The translations under genes were made by a program, and so were the position numbers. From NCBI GenBank assembly GCA_016165875.1, contig JABBOT010000001.1:35953011-36017010 (forward strand): a stretch of 64,000 nt of DNA, given 5' to 3'. This DNA is from Acanthopleura granulata (lineage: Eukaryota; Mollusca; Polyplacophora; Chitonida; Chitonidae). Below the pieces are notes generated by a model. It was given only the letters and a program-made list of their open reading frames with translations. It had not been told where the DNA came from and ran no database searches. Positions 1 through 12,900 of this stretch are shown here, in pieces; the stretch's first letter is position 1; every line of letters starts with the position of its first letter.

Positions 1-710
1 AAATCAAACATGTGCATAAATTGCACTGAAAGTTGTTGTTTTATAAGCGAAAAGGTTGAGGAATTAGATTAGTACCAAATTAGCAACAATATTTAAATCT
101 TTTCACAACGTCATGTGCCACACACCATAATCAATGCTACTTTGGACAGTGCAGTTTGGAACACCAGAAAAAAAAACAAAATCATTTTTTAAGAATACTT
201 GTTTCTTGATGCTTAAGACAATCTGTAAAACATACTCAAGTGCTTGAAGAACCATAACATGTAGAAGTCATTCTAAAGGCCAATTTACACTGCATGCCAC
301 GCTGCAAAATTCACACCGCAAGCCGCAATTTCCACTGCACTCCACAGCATAAACGAGCATGTGATTGATCAAGATAACTGCCGTAGACAAGCATCACTGT
401 GACGCTGGTGACGACTCACCCGATTATTTGCCTTTTGCAGGGAAAACCATACTAAGAAGATGCATTTGAGTACATGACAAAATGAAAAAGAAACAGTTGG
501 ACGAGTTGTTCAGGAATTCAAGAAACAAAAAATACTGATGATTTAAATTTACTGATACCTAGTTAAACATAGCTGTTGAAACTTCTGTTTTACCATTAAT
601 GGTCTCCACTGAAATTTTCTTAAATTTTGCAATGCCAGCTATAGCGTTTACATGCATATATAAATTGTAACTGGGATACTTATGTCTTTTTTTGTTTTGT
701 ACGTGGCATA

Positions 711-844
711 TTTTGGCAGACCTTCCCTTGTACGGCCGGAGAGGAAGCCAGCCTGAGCTCACAGCATGGAATTCATAACAACTGCACTTGTGGGAGGCTT
801 CTGGGTCATTACCCTAAGCTAGGGCGCTAACTAACTGAGCCATA
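711..844 (-). mobile_element. SINE fragment (tRNA-headed family), nested in the Harbinger-like element
   Basis: The stretch TGGCAGACCTTCCC, then CGGCCGGAGAGGAAGCCAGC, then GGCGCTAACTAACTGAGCCA is the reverse complement of the SINE head and middle seen in better copies at 57216 and 43684. The 3' domain and A-rich tail are missing. Confidence 0.7.
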
Positions 845-2133
845 AACTGTAGTACATGTGTCTAATTCTGCTTAGATTAGGGACTGTAAAAACATGGCAC
901 AGTTTTGATATCACTGATGTGTTTAAATGATCAGTTATACATAAACTGTTGTGGACGGTCACTTACCAAGAAGTAAACAGCAAAATATGAACAGCTATAC
1001 AGGTGGAATTCTGACATATTCGCATTTTCTTCAGTCCACCATTTTTCTCTTTTGTCTTTTCTTTTTTGTCTTCTCTTTTTTTACCAGTTCGAACGTTTAA
1101 CACCATCATGATTGACAAAGTCCTAGTTATCTCTGCACCATCACCATTATCACAATTTCTGCAGATAAACTATGACACGACATATATTTCACATCAAGTG
1201 CATACTTAATGATGCTAAATTTACATATGGAAAATAACACAGAAAAATTATTTATAAAAATGGCAGGGCTGTTCCTATTTTTTGTCTGAGAAACAAATAA
1301 TATTTTAATTTATATTAAAGGTATTAAAAGGTCTATATAAAAAGCCACAGTTTTAATCATCTCTCACAAACCCTTGTTTTTGTTAATAGCTGTGTTCTTT
1401 GTACTCTGTATTTAGCATTATCTCATCACAAAAGAAGAAGATTACAATAAAGTTAAATCATTCACTGGAATCTTCCGGAATCTGAGTTTGTGTCTAGTAA
1501 CTCAGCAAAAAAAGCCGTTCATAATCAAGTTTTTGTGCGAAAGTATCACTTCTGTCCAAGATTGAGAATCCATTTTGTTGACATACAGCAATGAGGCAGT
1601 CGACTTAAACAGCAAACGATTCATTTAAAATTATGCCACACCGCAGGGTTATATCCAGGATTCAAAAGTTGTGTCCTGTATCATTTGAAAATTGTAGGCC
1701 GGGGTCCAGGGGCCGCCTAGGCCCCGGAAGCTGAAGAAACCGTAACAGTCTCAGAGGCAATATCCTGATATTTTGGGGTAGGAAACTACCTACTGATGCC
1801 TTACAAACAAGCAGTGTTTTTACTGAAAAAAATGCAAAAATTTTGGTCACACATACAATAAATGAGCTAAATTTTGCATAAGTCAATGATTCTTGTGCTA
1901 CTGAAAGTGTTAATTATTACATAAAACATTAACCCTGTCTACAGAAAAAAATATTAATTTCTTGTAAATTTTGTAGAAGTTATTTTTTTTCTGTGGGCTG
2001 AGTAACTGAGTAGTCCAGTGTTTAATACTGTTTTATGAACCTCAGATCCATTAAGCATAGTTCAGTATGACCCTCAAATAATACTGATTTTAGTAATTCT
2101 GTCCTTCAAATAACCTTTGAAGTTAGTAGCAGA

Positions 2134-2478
2134 TTATAAATGTTGGCTGTGGCAGCTCAACAATGTAGGACTTTCTGTCTCCGTCGGACTCGGTATATCA
2201 AAGACGTCCACACATGCATCGTTGTCTTGATCCGACATGTTTGCCTCAAACTCAAAGCTGTGATCGTCACTTTCAACTGCTGTGTCAGTGTTACTTACTG
2301 CTTCATTGCGCTTCTTACAAAGCATAGCAAGGGAGGGCTGTTTATTAGCAGTACTGTTCAGTTTGTGTAGATAGCCGCAAGTTGTAGCCTTCCCACGTTT
2401 ACGTCCACAGCCTTTCCTACTTCCCCCTGAACGTCCCTTCTGGCCCACCATTTCGACATAGCATTCAAAGCGCGCCAA
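2134..2478 (-). CDS. Hypothetical 114-aa ORF inside the Harbinger-like element
   Basis: Not recognised. The open frame starts with MARFECYVEMVG, has a basic Gly/Arg/Lys-rich segment (about residues 14-30), then a Ser/Asp/Glu-rich C-terminus. It may be part of an element-encoded accessory protein, or a chance frame. It lacks an upstream homologue in the window and any matching transposase, so it is reported only because the enclosing element is well defined. Confidence 0.25.
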   Translation of the reverse strand: MARFECYVEMVGQKGRSGGSRKGCGRKRGKATTCGYLHKLNSTANKQPSLAMLCKKRNEAVSNTDTAVESDDHSFEFEANMSDQDNDACVDVFDIPSPTETESPTLLSCHSQHL

Positions 2479-3290
2479 AGCGCTCTCCCTTTCAGAGCAT
2501 GTAGACTTAGGTATTTTTCATCAAGTACACCTATGCGCAGAGAGTTTAGCAGTGCCGCCAAACGGCCAAACATGCTTTTGGCTGAGGATTTACCACCCCT
2601 TACTTGCTAAAGACGAACTTGATTTGTGATGAACGTACGGTGAAACAACGGAAATTTCGAGAAGTTTTGATTTAACCATTTGATTTATTTGAAAAATGAT
2701 CATTTGATTTTTTAAAAAGTAGTTCATTTGATTTTTTTAAGTGTCCGTTTTACGGACGCTGAGAGACCCTAGATCTAACCCTGCACCACCTGGAAATAGA
2801 ACCAAAGCTATCGTGCTGCACTGCACCATTTTGTGTGGCGCCACACGATAGCTTTTGTTCTCTATACGAGCTGAGCAGAGAGCAGTGGAAATGGTTATAC
2901 ATAACAAGTAGTGTTCTATTTTATGACACTGCAGCAAGCAGTGTGCAGGGCGCAGCGTGGCGTGCAGTGGAAATTAGCCTTAATTCCTTTTACCCATGAA
3001 AAGATTTCAATATCAGAAATGAGGACAAATGTTTATTTGGAACATCTAACCATCAAAACATTTATATCAATGTTTGAAAAAATTTAGGTTAAAGTGGACA
3101 GGCATTCATCATTCAAGCCATCTGATTTGTCTCACCACTGATAAATTGGGTTGGACTGGGTTTCAGGAAGTACACTAGCTAAGTATGATATTAAGAACCA
3201 TTAAAACTTATGCTGTAGAGATACAAAGTGCACTTCACACTAAATATGTTTCACAAAACATGCCCCTGGTCCCTAGTGACCTCCTCTTAC

Positions 3291-6200
3291 CTGAATGTTG
3301 ACATGTAACTATAGAGATTCCATCATCATCTTCCTGACCAGATGCCTCTGTCTGGATGACCTTCTTCACACCTTCAAACAAGTGAACTTCATGCTGGCCT
3401 ACGCTAAAATTCCACCTAGAGATGCAAAACAAGGTACATCATTACAATTATTCCAAGAAAAAATTTGTACTTTTTCATACCTAATTCACTGCCAAATTAA
3501 CCTATGTCACAGGTTTATGTTAACTAAAGAATATATGTTTCCAAACTTTTGAAAATTTACTGATTGTTTATGTTTAATGATAAATTAAATTCTGACACAA
3601 CTGCTGGTATCAGAGTCAGAAATTTGTTTCTGTAAGAGTTTTCTTGTATGGACAATACTAATAAAGTTTTATAGTCTTACTACAAGTACATTGGCTGACT
3701 AACACATCAATCATCATGTCTAAACTGCTTAAGTCAAAATACAGACATGTAATCAAAAAAGTTTATTTCTTACTTTTATTTATTTTTAGGAAATCTAAAA
3801 ACTTTTATCTCTTTACTTATTTACCACATCTATTTATTTATTTAAAGTAGAAGAAGAAAACTGATTTCTGATGATCAGGTTACCCCGTTACACTCGCATA
3901 TTCCCATAACATGGAAGACTAGGGCTGCAATGTGCACGTCACCCACCTCTCTGCCCCTGTTCTCGAGTCCACAGCTCTGACAGTGTGCGTGTTCCTGGTT
4001 ATCATGAGAATGTCCTCTTCCTCCGACACCTCCTGATTGCCCTCCACAGTGCAACCTTTTACAGTACACCTGTACCGAGTCTGACAAACACACAAACAGC
4101 ACAGTAACAGGACATTCGGATAAACACCTACCCCTTCAACGCCCCCCCTCCCCCTCCCATCCCTCCCAATTCCAAATAAAAACTTCATTCTTAACACTTC
4201 TATTGAAGTGCATTATCCTACCTATGCTAAAGCAGTGCAAAATGAGGTTAGACCTGCCACACTTTATTACCTGACAGTAACTGTATCATTAAATGACATG
4301 TTGTTTTATGTGAAAAACTACAGAGGCAAGATTCATGCACAACTTAGCATATCAGGACATTAGAAAACTGAAAGTACATTTCACAACCTACAAACTCGAA
4401 CCGCACAGCTTACGAAAAACATTGTTCTGTAAAGAACACCATCAAATACATTAAAGTAAGAGACAGTTCATAACTGATACACTGCTCACTGAAAAGATTA
4501 CAAACTTCTCTTTTGAATACAAAACCTGTTTTAATTTGCATGAATTCATTGCTGAATTATCGTCTTTTGAAGTGTGGAGTATTTTGCTGCTGACTGGGGA
4601 TCTGAAGGTGCCCATGCTTTTATGCTTATGAGACACTCACCAATCAGACAGCCAGGTGATATCAGCTATTTATAAGCTGTGACATAAATGTTCTGAGTTG
4701 AATGTCAATATAACATGTAATAGCATAGGGACAGGACACTCTTTTAACGTTATATGTTTTAATTACAACAAGTACAGGTGTGAACAACAATGCAAAGTGT
4801 TTCCAGACCATTGTGTCATGATGACAGTGAAGTTTCTTGATCATTTCAACGTTATAAATTTAGACACATGTATAAGCTTCAACTGCAACCCTAGCAGCAT
4901 ACTACAGTGCCAGGTTCAAGAATGATCCACGCTTGGAACCATTATGTCACGGCCCACACAGAATTACTGCGTTTCATGCTTGTTGATGGAGCATGGTCAA
5001 ATGTCAATTTCCATGGTCGTAATGGCTGTCAGAAAAAATACTTTACCACAATAAACATAATAATATCCAACCTATCCGGCAAACTCAACTTATGAGCATG
5101 ACCATGAGTTGTCTTCCACTTTAATGAATCACATTTATCAAGTCTATACATATATATCTCAAGGTATGAAATGTCCAATGATTGATGACAATTTTTTGGT
5201 ACTAAATGGAAAGTTGATGAAACAAGATGCAGAGGTCCTCTTCTACTATTATGGAAGGTGAAGAGGTTCTCTTGCTAAATGTGCAATTTCAACTGCCTAC
5301 ATAAAAGGAATGAGTGTATGACTGATCATGGCTTTCATGCCACAGTAAAGGTGAGCCTGAGGTCACATACTACTTATTTCAAAATTCAAATTTGAAACAT
5401 TTTTTCAAGAGAATGTTTATCTCACATTGATAGTAATACACAATACCTAACAAACAGGAAGGATACTGCCTGTCATAACTATAATACTAATGAAAAGATT
5501 AGTAAGACAAAAACAAAGATATTTTGTCATTCAAAGTCAGAATGAGCATATCTCCTCAAGTTATTTACAACCACTGCTGATCATACACATATTACTATCA
5601 ATCAATCTTGTAAATTAAGATAAAATTTAATTTTGAATAAATTTCAAAACATTTCACCTCTCCTTGGATTTTTATGTTTATGTTTATGTTGACTCACACT
5701 GTTAACATTTGAAAACACAAAAGCAAATTTACACACCTGTCCTGTTTGTTTTTCCAGCCCATATGTGCAGAGTTCTTTTCCACCAACAACAACTGTGTTT
5801 TCACTGAGCTTGAAAGAAGAACTAAGCAAAGTCTCAGCTGTAAAGGGAACAGCCTCAATACTCTCTCCATTATACTGATACAGGCCGCCATCTAAGGACG
5901 GGATTAGCCGAGTTCGCTCCCCATTCCTCATGATCTGCAACCATTGACAGCAACATCAAGTGACAAACATTTACCACTATGATTAGAGCTGTGTGTGAGA
6001 AATTAATTACCATGTGTTTGTAAGCAGTCAATTACATATCACTATCAGCATACATGTAACACAATTACCAACTGATGCATCTGGTAAGACGTGAGGTCAA
6101 ATTTGGGCAAATGTGCAAGAAAATGTAAAAAAAAATAAGCACAGTTTCTCACTAATCCCAACATAAAGTATTGAAGCATGGAAAGTAAAACCAGAGCAGC

Positions 6201-8933
6201 AGTGAGAGTGTGAGCGCTGGTAAATAGTTAAACATAACTTGTGAAATTTGGTCTCTTGTCAATAGTTAGGTGTGTGATTAAATGCTTACATACATAAAAC
6301 ACATTGCTTAATCTGAAAAAAAAAAAACTGAGCCATGACATTTTCTTTGTATTTTGGGCTGTAGGATTCCTGCAGAGTTACAGCAAGTGACAGCTTACCC
6401 CAAGTTTACTAATACTAGAGGAAAGAAGAGGCTGGCTGCCGGTGTTAATGCTCCAAGCCAGTGACCCCCTCTGGTTCAGGTCCAAAGCTGACATCTTGCC
6501 ATCCAGCGTGCTCACAAGCATCAGGTTCCTAGAGAAAAACAATAAGCTGAGCACTGGACAGCATGAACTGAGATTGCTAGGTTTAATCCCACACTGCAGT
6601 CAAATTTAAGAACACATATAAAAGCTGTAGTGTAACTATTAAATAAATCGTTACCATATAAACTACTTTAATAATCGTCTGAGTAAGAAATTCCAGGTCT
6701 AGCAGGTTCAAAACTTTATCAAAGAAGCTAAGTCAATCAACTCAGCAGAACTGTCCTTAGCAGACTGCATATTAAAAGTGAACTGTCCTAGCTGATTAAG
6801 TTTTTCGCAAAAATTGGCACAATATATCCTAGAGGTATCTGAAACTGTGAGCTGAAGTGATTTAATCAATAAAAATTGTCAGATGTCTTAAGAAAATATA
6901 TTTTCTTCAAGACTGTTAGACTGAGTTTCGTGAAGCTTGGTATTCTCTACACGTTTATCTGCTGTTGAAATATCGTTTTGTGTAGCAATCAACTGTGTTA
7001 ATCACTCATTGAATTACAACAGGCTTTCATGCCTTCTCATCGGACCCCTCCATGCAAGGACAATGGATAATTACCACTTGACGTTACCATTTCAAACCGA
7101 ATAAGTCCTCTAAATTATGCTCTAGCCATTTTGAGGAGACATGTTCTGCTTAGACTTAAACTAGTGTTTGGAAACCGGAAATGCCACAGTTACGTCACAT
7201 ATATTTGACATAATAGCGTCATTCAAGGGGAGACAAGGGATGTGTGATTTTTTTCTTGGAATTTGTGGAATTAAATATATTTCTATTTTCCAAGAGTTAC
7301 AATGCTTAGCAGATGCATTCCTTTTTTTTGTCATTTTTTTCTATATCACAGGTATATTATTCAGTTACATAACATGAAAAATATAATCGGGACAGTTCAC
7401 CTTTAAGTGCATACATATAATATGATCATCAGTTATGTGGTAGACAGGAAAGCTTGATGTAATCTGAAAAGCAAGCCTAAAGTTAGCTCCGTAGGGCTGT
7501 GATAACAATCTTCCATAAGCCTACCTCAAACACTTCCCTACTTCATATGCTGTCCTCAACACATCAAGCCTGAGGCCATCAAAAAGTGTTTGTCGATAAC
7601 CATGCGCGTCTTAGCAATCCACTGCAGGTGGGTGTCCCCATGTGTCACCAATGGTAAATCCACATGAACGGAAAATGGTTGAAACTTGTACAAATTCCAA
7701 ATCTAACCCCAATGTTTGAAATGCATTCTCCTCACAGCACGAGGAACTATGAAAACCAAGGAGATAACCAAGAGGCAATTTTCTGGTCTAGCTTTGTGTG
7801 ACTAACACCACTAGCATGTTTTGTACAAAAATCTTTTATTCGTGAATGTTGTTTATAGATTCTCTCGAAGTCATAACTCGTGAGACTGACCCTAAAGAAT
7901 TTATGGCCTATTTGTCGCACAAAAGGTCAGTCTTGTTAAGTAGTGGCAGTGGTATTTTTCGTGATATGTATTGTTCAAATGCTATGAGAAGTATGCATTC
8001 AAGCACAGCGTTTGGACCTAAAATCTGTCCAAGTAACATCCAGTTTTACGTTAGTGTGGATTTACCAGTGGTGGCACATGGGGACACCTACCTGGAATGG
8101 ATAGCTTCCATGAGTATGGACACACACTTTTAATGACCTCAGACTCGGTGTGTTGAGGATAACATGGGAAGTACAGAGGCGATTGGGGTAGGCTTATGGA
8201 AGATTACAGGTCTTCGATCGTATACATTATCACTGCCCTACAGAGCTAGCCTAAACTATATACCTGTACAGGTTAGATAAAGAGAGAGTTGATTTTATGG
8301 CAATGTAAAAATTTTGAATGTGTTCCGTGGTTAATGAATGAAATAGTGACCTTCAATCTCCAGCTATATGCAACTATATATGAAAGTTCTGAGTAGTAAT
8401 TCTTTCAGTCTTCAGCATGATGGATGCGTCACAGACACTCAATTTAGTGTCCAGTTGTGAGTTCTCTTGGATATGGACAAGTCAGACAAGACAATGAACA
8501 CTATTACAATACTGTCTGACACTGATTCGAGATCATTACCACACACTGGCACATGCTGTGAATGAATATAGCATACATCTATGACTCCAACACCTGTCAC
8601 TCTCCTCCAACGCTCTCACAATGCAATGGATTGTCAAATTAAACTCAAGTACGTGAGATAGTACCCGAATATCAGCTCAGCTCCAGATGCCTGTCATACC
8701 ACCATAACAATGTCACACATGTATCAGGTCAGTTAGGATTCTACAGCTGTTGTGCTACTTATAAATATGACTCACGAATAATCTTGCGGAATTTTGCATG
8801 GTGTTTTCGCATTTTCCGCAGATGTTGTTGTTGTTACAGTGCTTGACACACCCGATTTCGCCACAAAAAAAGTGGCTACTGATGCAAAAACGCTCCACAG
8901 TCTCGCTGACCATTTGCTTTTCTTGTGCCCCAT
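3291..8933 (-). CDS. EIF2AK3: PERK (eIF2-alpha kinase 3), N-terminal luminal domain, partial
   Basis: PERK is the ER transmembrane kinase whose luminal domain senses unfolded protein and whose cytosolic domain phosphorylates eIF2-alpha. Five exons join in phase: 8933-8776, 6528-6399, 5934-5737, 4080-3947 and 3415-3291, giving the first 248 residues. Exon 1 begins at the first ATG after an in-frame TGA and encodes a signal peptide (basic start MGHKKSKW, hydrophobic core near residues 13-26), then a Ser/Thr-rich stretch, ending at a GTGAGT donor. Later exons carry the luminal beta-propeller signatures: STLDGKMSALD, then IPSLDGGLYQY, AVPFTAETLL, VVVGGKELCTYGL, EEEDILMI, HTVRAVDSRTGAERW and NFSVGQHE, all matching remembered vertebrate PERK in order. 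The last exon ends CAG|GTAAGA in phase 1, so the rest of the luminal domain, the membrane segment and the kinase lie left of position 1. Intron 1 holds a large palindrome and the third intron a dispersed repeat. Identification is firm; the exon 1 start is well supported. Confidence 0.93.
4567..5125 (+). repeat. Dispersed ~550-bp repeat, copy 1 (PERK intron)
   Basis: The sequence is clearly homologous, in the same orientation, to 62225-62771: shared landmarks are TTTTGCTGC, CAATCAGACAGC, AGCTGTGA, AAATGTTCTGAGTTGA, ATAGGGACAGGACACT, AGTTTCTTGATCATTTCA (GGATCATTTCA in the other copy) and AAAAAATACTTTAC. No inverted ends or coding capacity were recognised; family unknown. Confidence 0.75.
7481..8262. 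mobile_element. ~780-bp palindromic (foldback-type) element in PERK intron 1
   Basis: The left half beginning near AGTTAGCTCCGTAGGGC is matched by the reverse complement of the right half ending near GCCCTACAGAGCTAGCC. Pairing blocks include ATCTTCCATAAGCCTACC / GGTAGGCTTATGGAAGAT, GTCCTCAACACA / TGTGTTGAGGAT and GGTGTCCCCATGTG / CACATGGGGACACC. Homology continues inward to about 7750 and 7975, so almost the whole unit is palindromic around about 7870. No transposase frame; a long-TIR MITE or foldback element is likely. Confidence 0.75.
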
Positions 8934-9949
8934 CGAGGCAACCTTTCGTGTATCATCCAGTCCAAGGAGCAGACCAATGATATGAAAAAGTTCACATCAC
9001 TCAATCTGATGTGTTTGCTGTTTAGAGATCACCCGACCATGTGATGCTGTTTTGATTCATTCATTGGTCCTTAGGGAGGGTAGACGTGGACTTCGCTTAG
9101 AAATGTCGTCATTTCCGTTTGGGAAACCCCCTAAACCCCAACATTTCTAGAAAAATCCCAATCCAAAACGAGGCTCCTCGGAATCAACCGACGTGAAAAA
9201 AAAAACAACAACAAAAAAAAAAAACAAAAGTTACATATATATATATATAGTTGGCATAAATATTTATCCTTAACATGCATATGTTTTATGCGTCAAAGAC
9301 TTCCATCTCAAGTAGACCACATATGTATCTGTCACTTTCAGTCACACAATCATATATCTGTGCGAGATGTGTTCTAGATGGGCATTTATTTTCGCGTAAT
9401 GATTACTCGTCGAGCTTCTTAGGCGTGGAAATATATACCATGCCGTATATATATTTTAAGTGGCGCGGCAAATCGCCATGTACTACCCAGCAGGAATCAG
9501 AAGTTGTATTTGTGAACTCGTAATATTTCACAGTAAAAAATGAAATGAATTTTGTAGCACGTGTGTTCGAATATTCAGCTGTGGATTTTCCTAGCATTCA
9601 TGCCATATGATTGAGACCGGGGCCCACGGGAAATTAAAATAAACACCCTGAGTGAAATATTTATTTCTTTCTTTGATTGGTGTTTTACGTCGTACACAAG
9701 AACATTTCAGCATTATGGTTGGAGGAAACCGAGCACAGCCCTCCTGGGTCAAATAATTTCACAGTATGCACTTGGAGAGTTAAACACAAGACAAATGTCA
9801 CTTTGGCTACAACAATTGTACAGCAGATATCACGTAGCATGATGGACTTTGGATCGAGTCTAGGCATTTACATGACCTTGCTCTGACACGGTACTGGTCG
9901 ATCTTCTGTGTTAGGAGGTAGTAAAGCATTTTGTACACATTCAGGCAGC
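8934..9949. promoter_or_regulatory. Head-to-head PERK/HSDL1 intergenic region
   Basis: About 1.0 kb separates the divergent start codons. It holds an A-rich run with CAACAACAAAA near 9197-9232, a short (TA)n tract at 9236-9248, a SINE relic at about 9660-9760 and the HSDL1 5' UTR. No canonical ER-stress element (CCAAT-N9-CCACG) was spotted. A shared promoter is inference from spacing. Confidence 0.4.
9660..9765 (-). mobile_element. SINE 3'-end fragment upstream of HSDL1
   Basis: TTTGATTGGTGTTTTACGTC, then GTACACAAGAACATTTCAGC and GGAGGAAACCGAGC match the reversed 3' domain of the SINE family. It is truncated and lies less than 300 bp before the HSDL1 start. Confidence 0.65.
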
Positions 9950-12900
9950 ATGGCTGCAGCAGCCGACAGGTTTGAGTTCCTGGTGAAAGAAATCTCAGCG
10001 CACTTATCGTCAGGAAGAGATACTCTAGCGGTCATAGGAGCTCTTTATGCGGTTAAGAAAACAATCGATCTAACTCTGTATACTGTTGACTTCTTTACGG
10101 CTTGTATTGCTAAACAGCTAGGCGTTTACAAAGACCTTACCCGACGTTTTGGGCCTTGGGCAGGTAAACGCAAGACTGTATATTTCTCAGAAACGTCAAA
10201 ATGAGAGCATCACGGACTGTCACGAATTGAAAAATCCCGATCTAGGGATTTTGTTAAAAAATTTCTAGCATCTGATGATGGTTTTTATGTCTTTGAAAAA
10301 ATGAGCTTGTCATTCTTTAGATATAAACAGTATGTTATATTCCAGGCCTAGATAGGCTACTGAACACATTAGCCACTAGTCCTAATTATAGCCACATGGA
10401 ACCGTTTGATCCCGAGTCTACATGGGAGAAGCATTGCAGTGGAACGTTAGACTGTTAGAGCTGATGACAAAATGGCTTTCATGCTGTTTGGCATAAAGCA
10501 TTATAGTACATAAAAGCTCCGATAGGAGAGAGGGTGGCTGTTGGACATATAAGTTATAGGTATGACAGATGTTCAAATACATTAGTGATCTTTAAATTAT
10601 ATTAGATATTCAGTCAGCCAGCATACATGTAGGTGGGAGTGAAAAAACGTAAACTTCCTAGGAGTCTCAAAAGCTAGTGTTGTTATTGTAGATGTAGTTA
10701 AACAAGGATATAATTTATTACATGCATCATTGCCAGCTGTAAATTATTAGTTGCATCGCACTTGTTGATAATTCCTGGATTCACATCATACATACACCTT
10801 CAACCGCATTGGAACTCAACACCTTTAATACACTAACATGTGCTAACAATCTGACTCTATATGTGTTACTTGGAAAGCTGGAAATCTGATAATAGTATTT
10901 TGAATGTGTGTTTTTGCCTGTTTCAGTTGTAACTGGAAGCAGTGAGGGGATTGGCAAAGCATATGCCCAGGAACTAGCAAGCAAGGGGTTAAATATCATC
11001 CTGATCAGTAAAGGGGAGAATCGGCTCAGCCGCACAGCGGAAGAAATAAGTAAGAAACTTTGACAATTGTGTAGACTCTCTTGACAGTGGACGACTTAAT
11101 TGAATGCTGAGGCAACATGGTAGAGGGGGTTAGTGCTAGTGCAGTGTAATGACACAGGTGCCTCTAACCAATGCAATCACTTGAGATCTAGCTTGGCACA
11201 AGCTGGCTTTCTCAAAGGTCAACCTGTTGTTCATAGGTTTCCCCTGGGCTGTGCCTGGTTTTCTCCCAACATAATGCTGGTCGCTGTCGTATAAGTGAAA
11301 TGTTTTTGAGTATGGCGTAAAACACCAATGAAGTAAATAAATAAATAAGAAATACTTCAATGCCTTCATGAAAGGGAAAATATCAACCTTGCCGATGTCT
11401 GATGTGCAATGTTACATTAACAATAAGAGTTTGTACAAAAATAAACTGCTTGTTGTTTTACCAGTTTACAATTCCTTAGTAGATAGCTGAAGATAATGTG
11501 CTCTGTTTTACTTCTCAATCTGACAAATTAGTTTAGAAACTTTAGATCCTTTGTTTTCATTACCAGATGTCATCCAGTTTGAGTTTGAAGGAGGCAGGCT
11601 AATGTGCAATATACATGCTTGGTGTGGGCTGTTTGAGGCATGTAAAGAAAATTAAGACATTTAATCGTATGATAGTTTCAGGATTAAATGTTCCTTTGCT
11701 TGAATAGGGGAAAGATATAGAGTGGAAACAGTTGCTGTGACAGTGGACTTCAACGCTGGCAGAGATGTATATGACAGGATACGAGTTGCCATCAAGGGCA
11801 AAGAGATAGGAATTTTAGGTACACACCATGTGGTGAATAAGTGAAAAATTCATAGTTTTAAACCACTGTGCATAATTCAGTATAAAAATTAGCATCACCT
11901 AAATTTTTTTTTTTTCAATTCGTTGTGAAATTATTTTAAGCACCAAGTCAGTCTGTTTGATCATGTAAATGTACATAAATATGTAATCAAATGGTTTGTC
12001 TCCTCTAGACTTTGATTCCCTTCAATGTAAGGAAAACCTGATATTATGAAGTACACGTCATATATCACACAGTTCGAAATCCTTGACTTGCTTTCAGTGA
12101 ATAACGTGGGTGTGATGTATGATTATCCTCAGATGTTCCTAGAAGTACCTGAACAGGTAAGCACAGCCACAACATTTGGAAATAAGTTATACATTTTTAT
12201 AGCACTCTGAAGAACCATGTTCCCAGTGATCCCTCATTTAAAACATTTGAATTTTGCTGTAAGATTTTCCAAATCTTGATAAAAGACTTTATTGAGAGAT
12301 AAGTCCTTGTAAGTATTTGATTTTTGAATATTATATATATCATACTGCATTATATTTGAAATGGACCAATAAATAAGCTACCAGAATAATCGCCATTAAT
12401 TTCCACATGAGCCTACTTTATACTCAAGTGAATGGCCCCTGAAAGAGCTGAAAAACATAGGATATTACGTCGTTAAGGGGCCATAAAAATCGTTTTTATT
12501 CCCTGCAAAAGTAATGATTGATTCACGTAACAGTTGCATCTATGAAGATACATTCTTGTTTTTTTTATATGTCCAATCATCAAATGACTGTTACTGATTA
12601 ACTAACTCAAATTCTATATATTCCAGCGCGGAAAGTAATTGAAAATAAGTTTTGCGGTGATGCAAATATAAAATATTACTTGACTCTCTTTTTCAGAGAT
12701 TATGGCAGCTTGTAAATGTCAATGTATCAGCTGCAACAATGGTGAGTTATATGTACATGTGTCTAATTAAACCAGATAGCAGTTTCGAGTTGCGCATGAG
12801 CAGAACATGTCATACGGTAGATAAACAAAAGCACATGGCCATTCATGTCTATCTCTTAATATTACAGACCTCAGCCACAGCCCAGTGTAGAGCACAGCTC

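Larger units (their letters stand above)
277..2980. mobile_element. PIF/Harbinger-like DNA transposon, probably non-autonomous
   Basis: Terminal inverted repeats of 29 bp at 277-305 and 2952-2980 match at 26 of 29 positions (outer bases AGGCCAATTT / AGGCTAATTT, inner GCCACGCTGC). The element is flanked by TAA on both sides (274-276 and 2981-2983), the 3-bp target duplication typical of PIF/Harbinger. A TIR-like motif (AATTTCCACTGCACTCCAC) recurs just inside the left end near 330. The only sizeable open frame, 2478-2134 on the minus strand, is Lys/Arg-rich at its N-terminal half (GRSGGSRKGCGRKRGK) and acidic after, and could be a DNA-binding accessory protein remnant. No DDE transposase was recognised. 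It sits in a PERK intron and itself contains a SINE fragment. Confidence 0.7.
1..3290 (-). other. PERK intron (incomplete), mostly transposon
   Basis: After the donor at 3290 no further PERK exon could be read down to position 1. The stretch holds the Harbinger-like element and otherwise AT-rich sequence. The intron is therefore at least 3.3 kb. Confidence 0.6.

Noticed and set aside
7846..8133. 95-codon plus-strand frame
   Set aside because: It sits within the palindromic element, no recognisable family, and its right part is just the inverted arm.
8794..8985. Two overlapping plus-strand frames
   Set aside because: They are antisense to PERK exon 1, whose signal peptide, donor and phase fit the next exon.
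9908..9949. Upstream in-frame ATG for HSDL1
   Set aside because: The extra 14 residues do not resemble the family, while the ATG at 9950 gives the expected start; not excluded by sequence alone.
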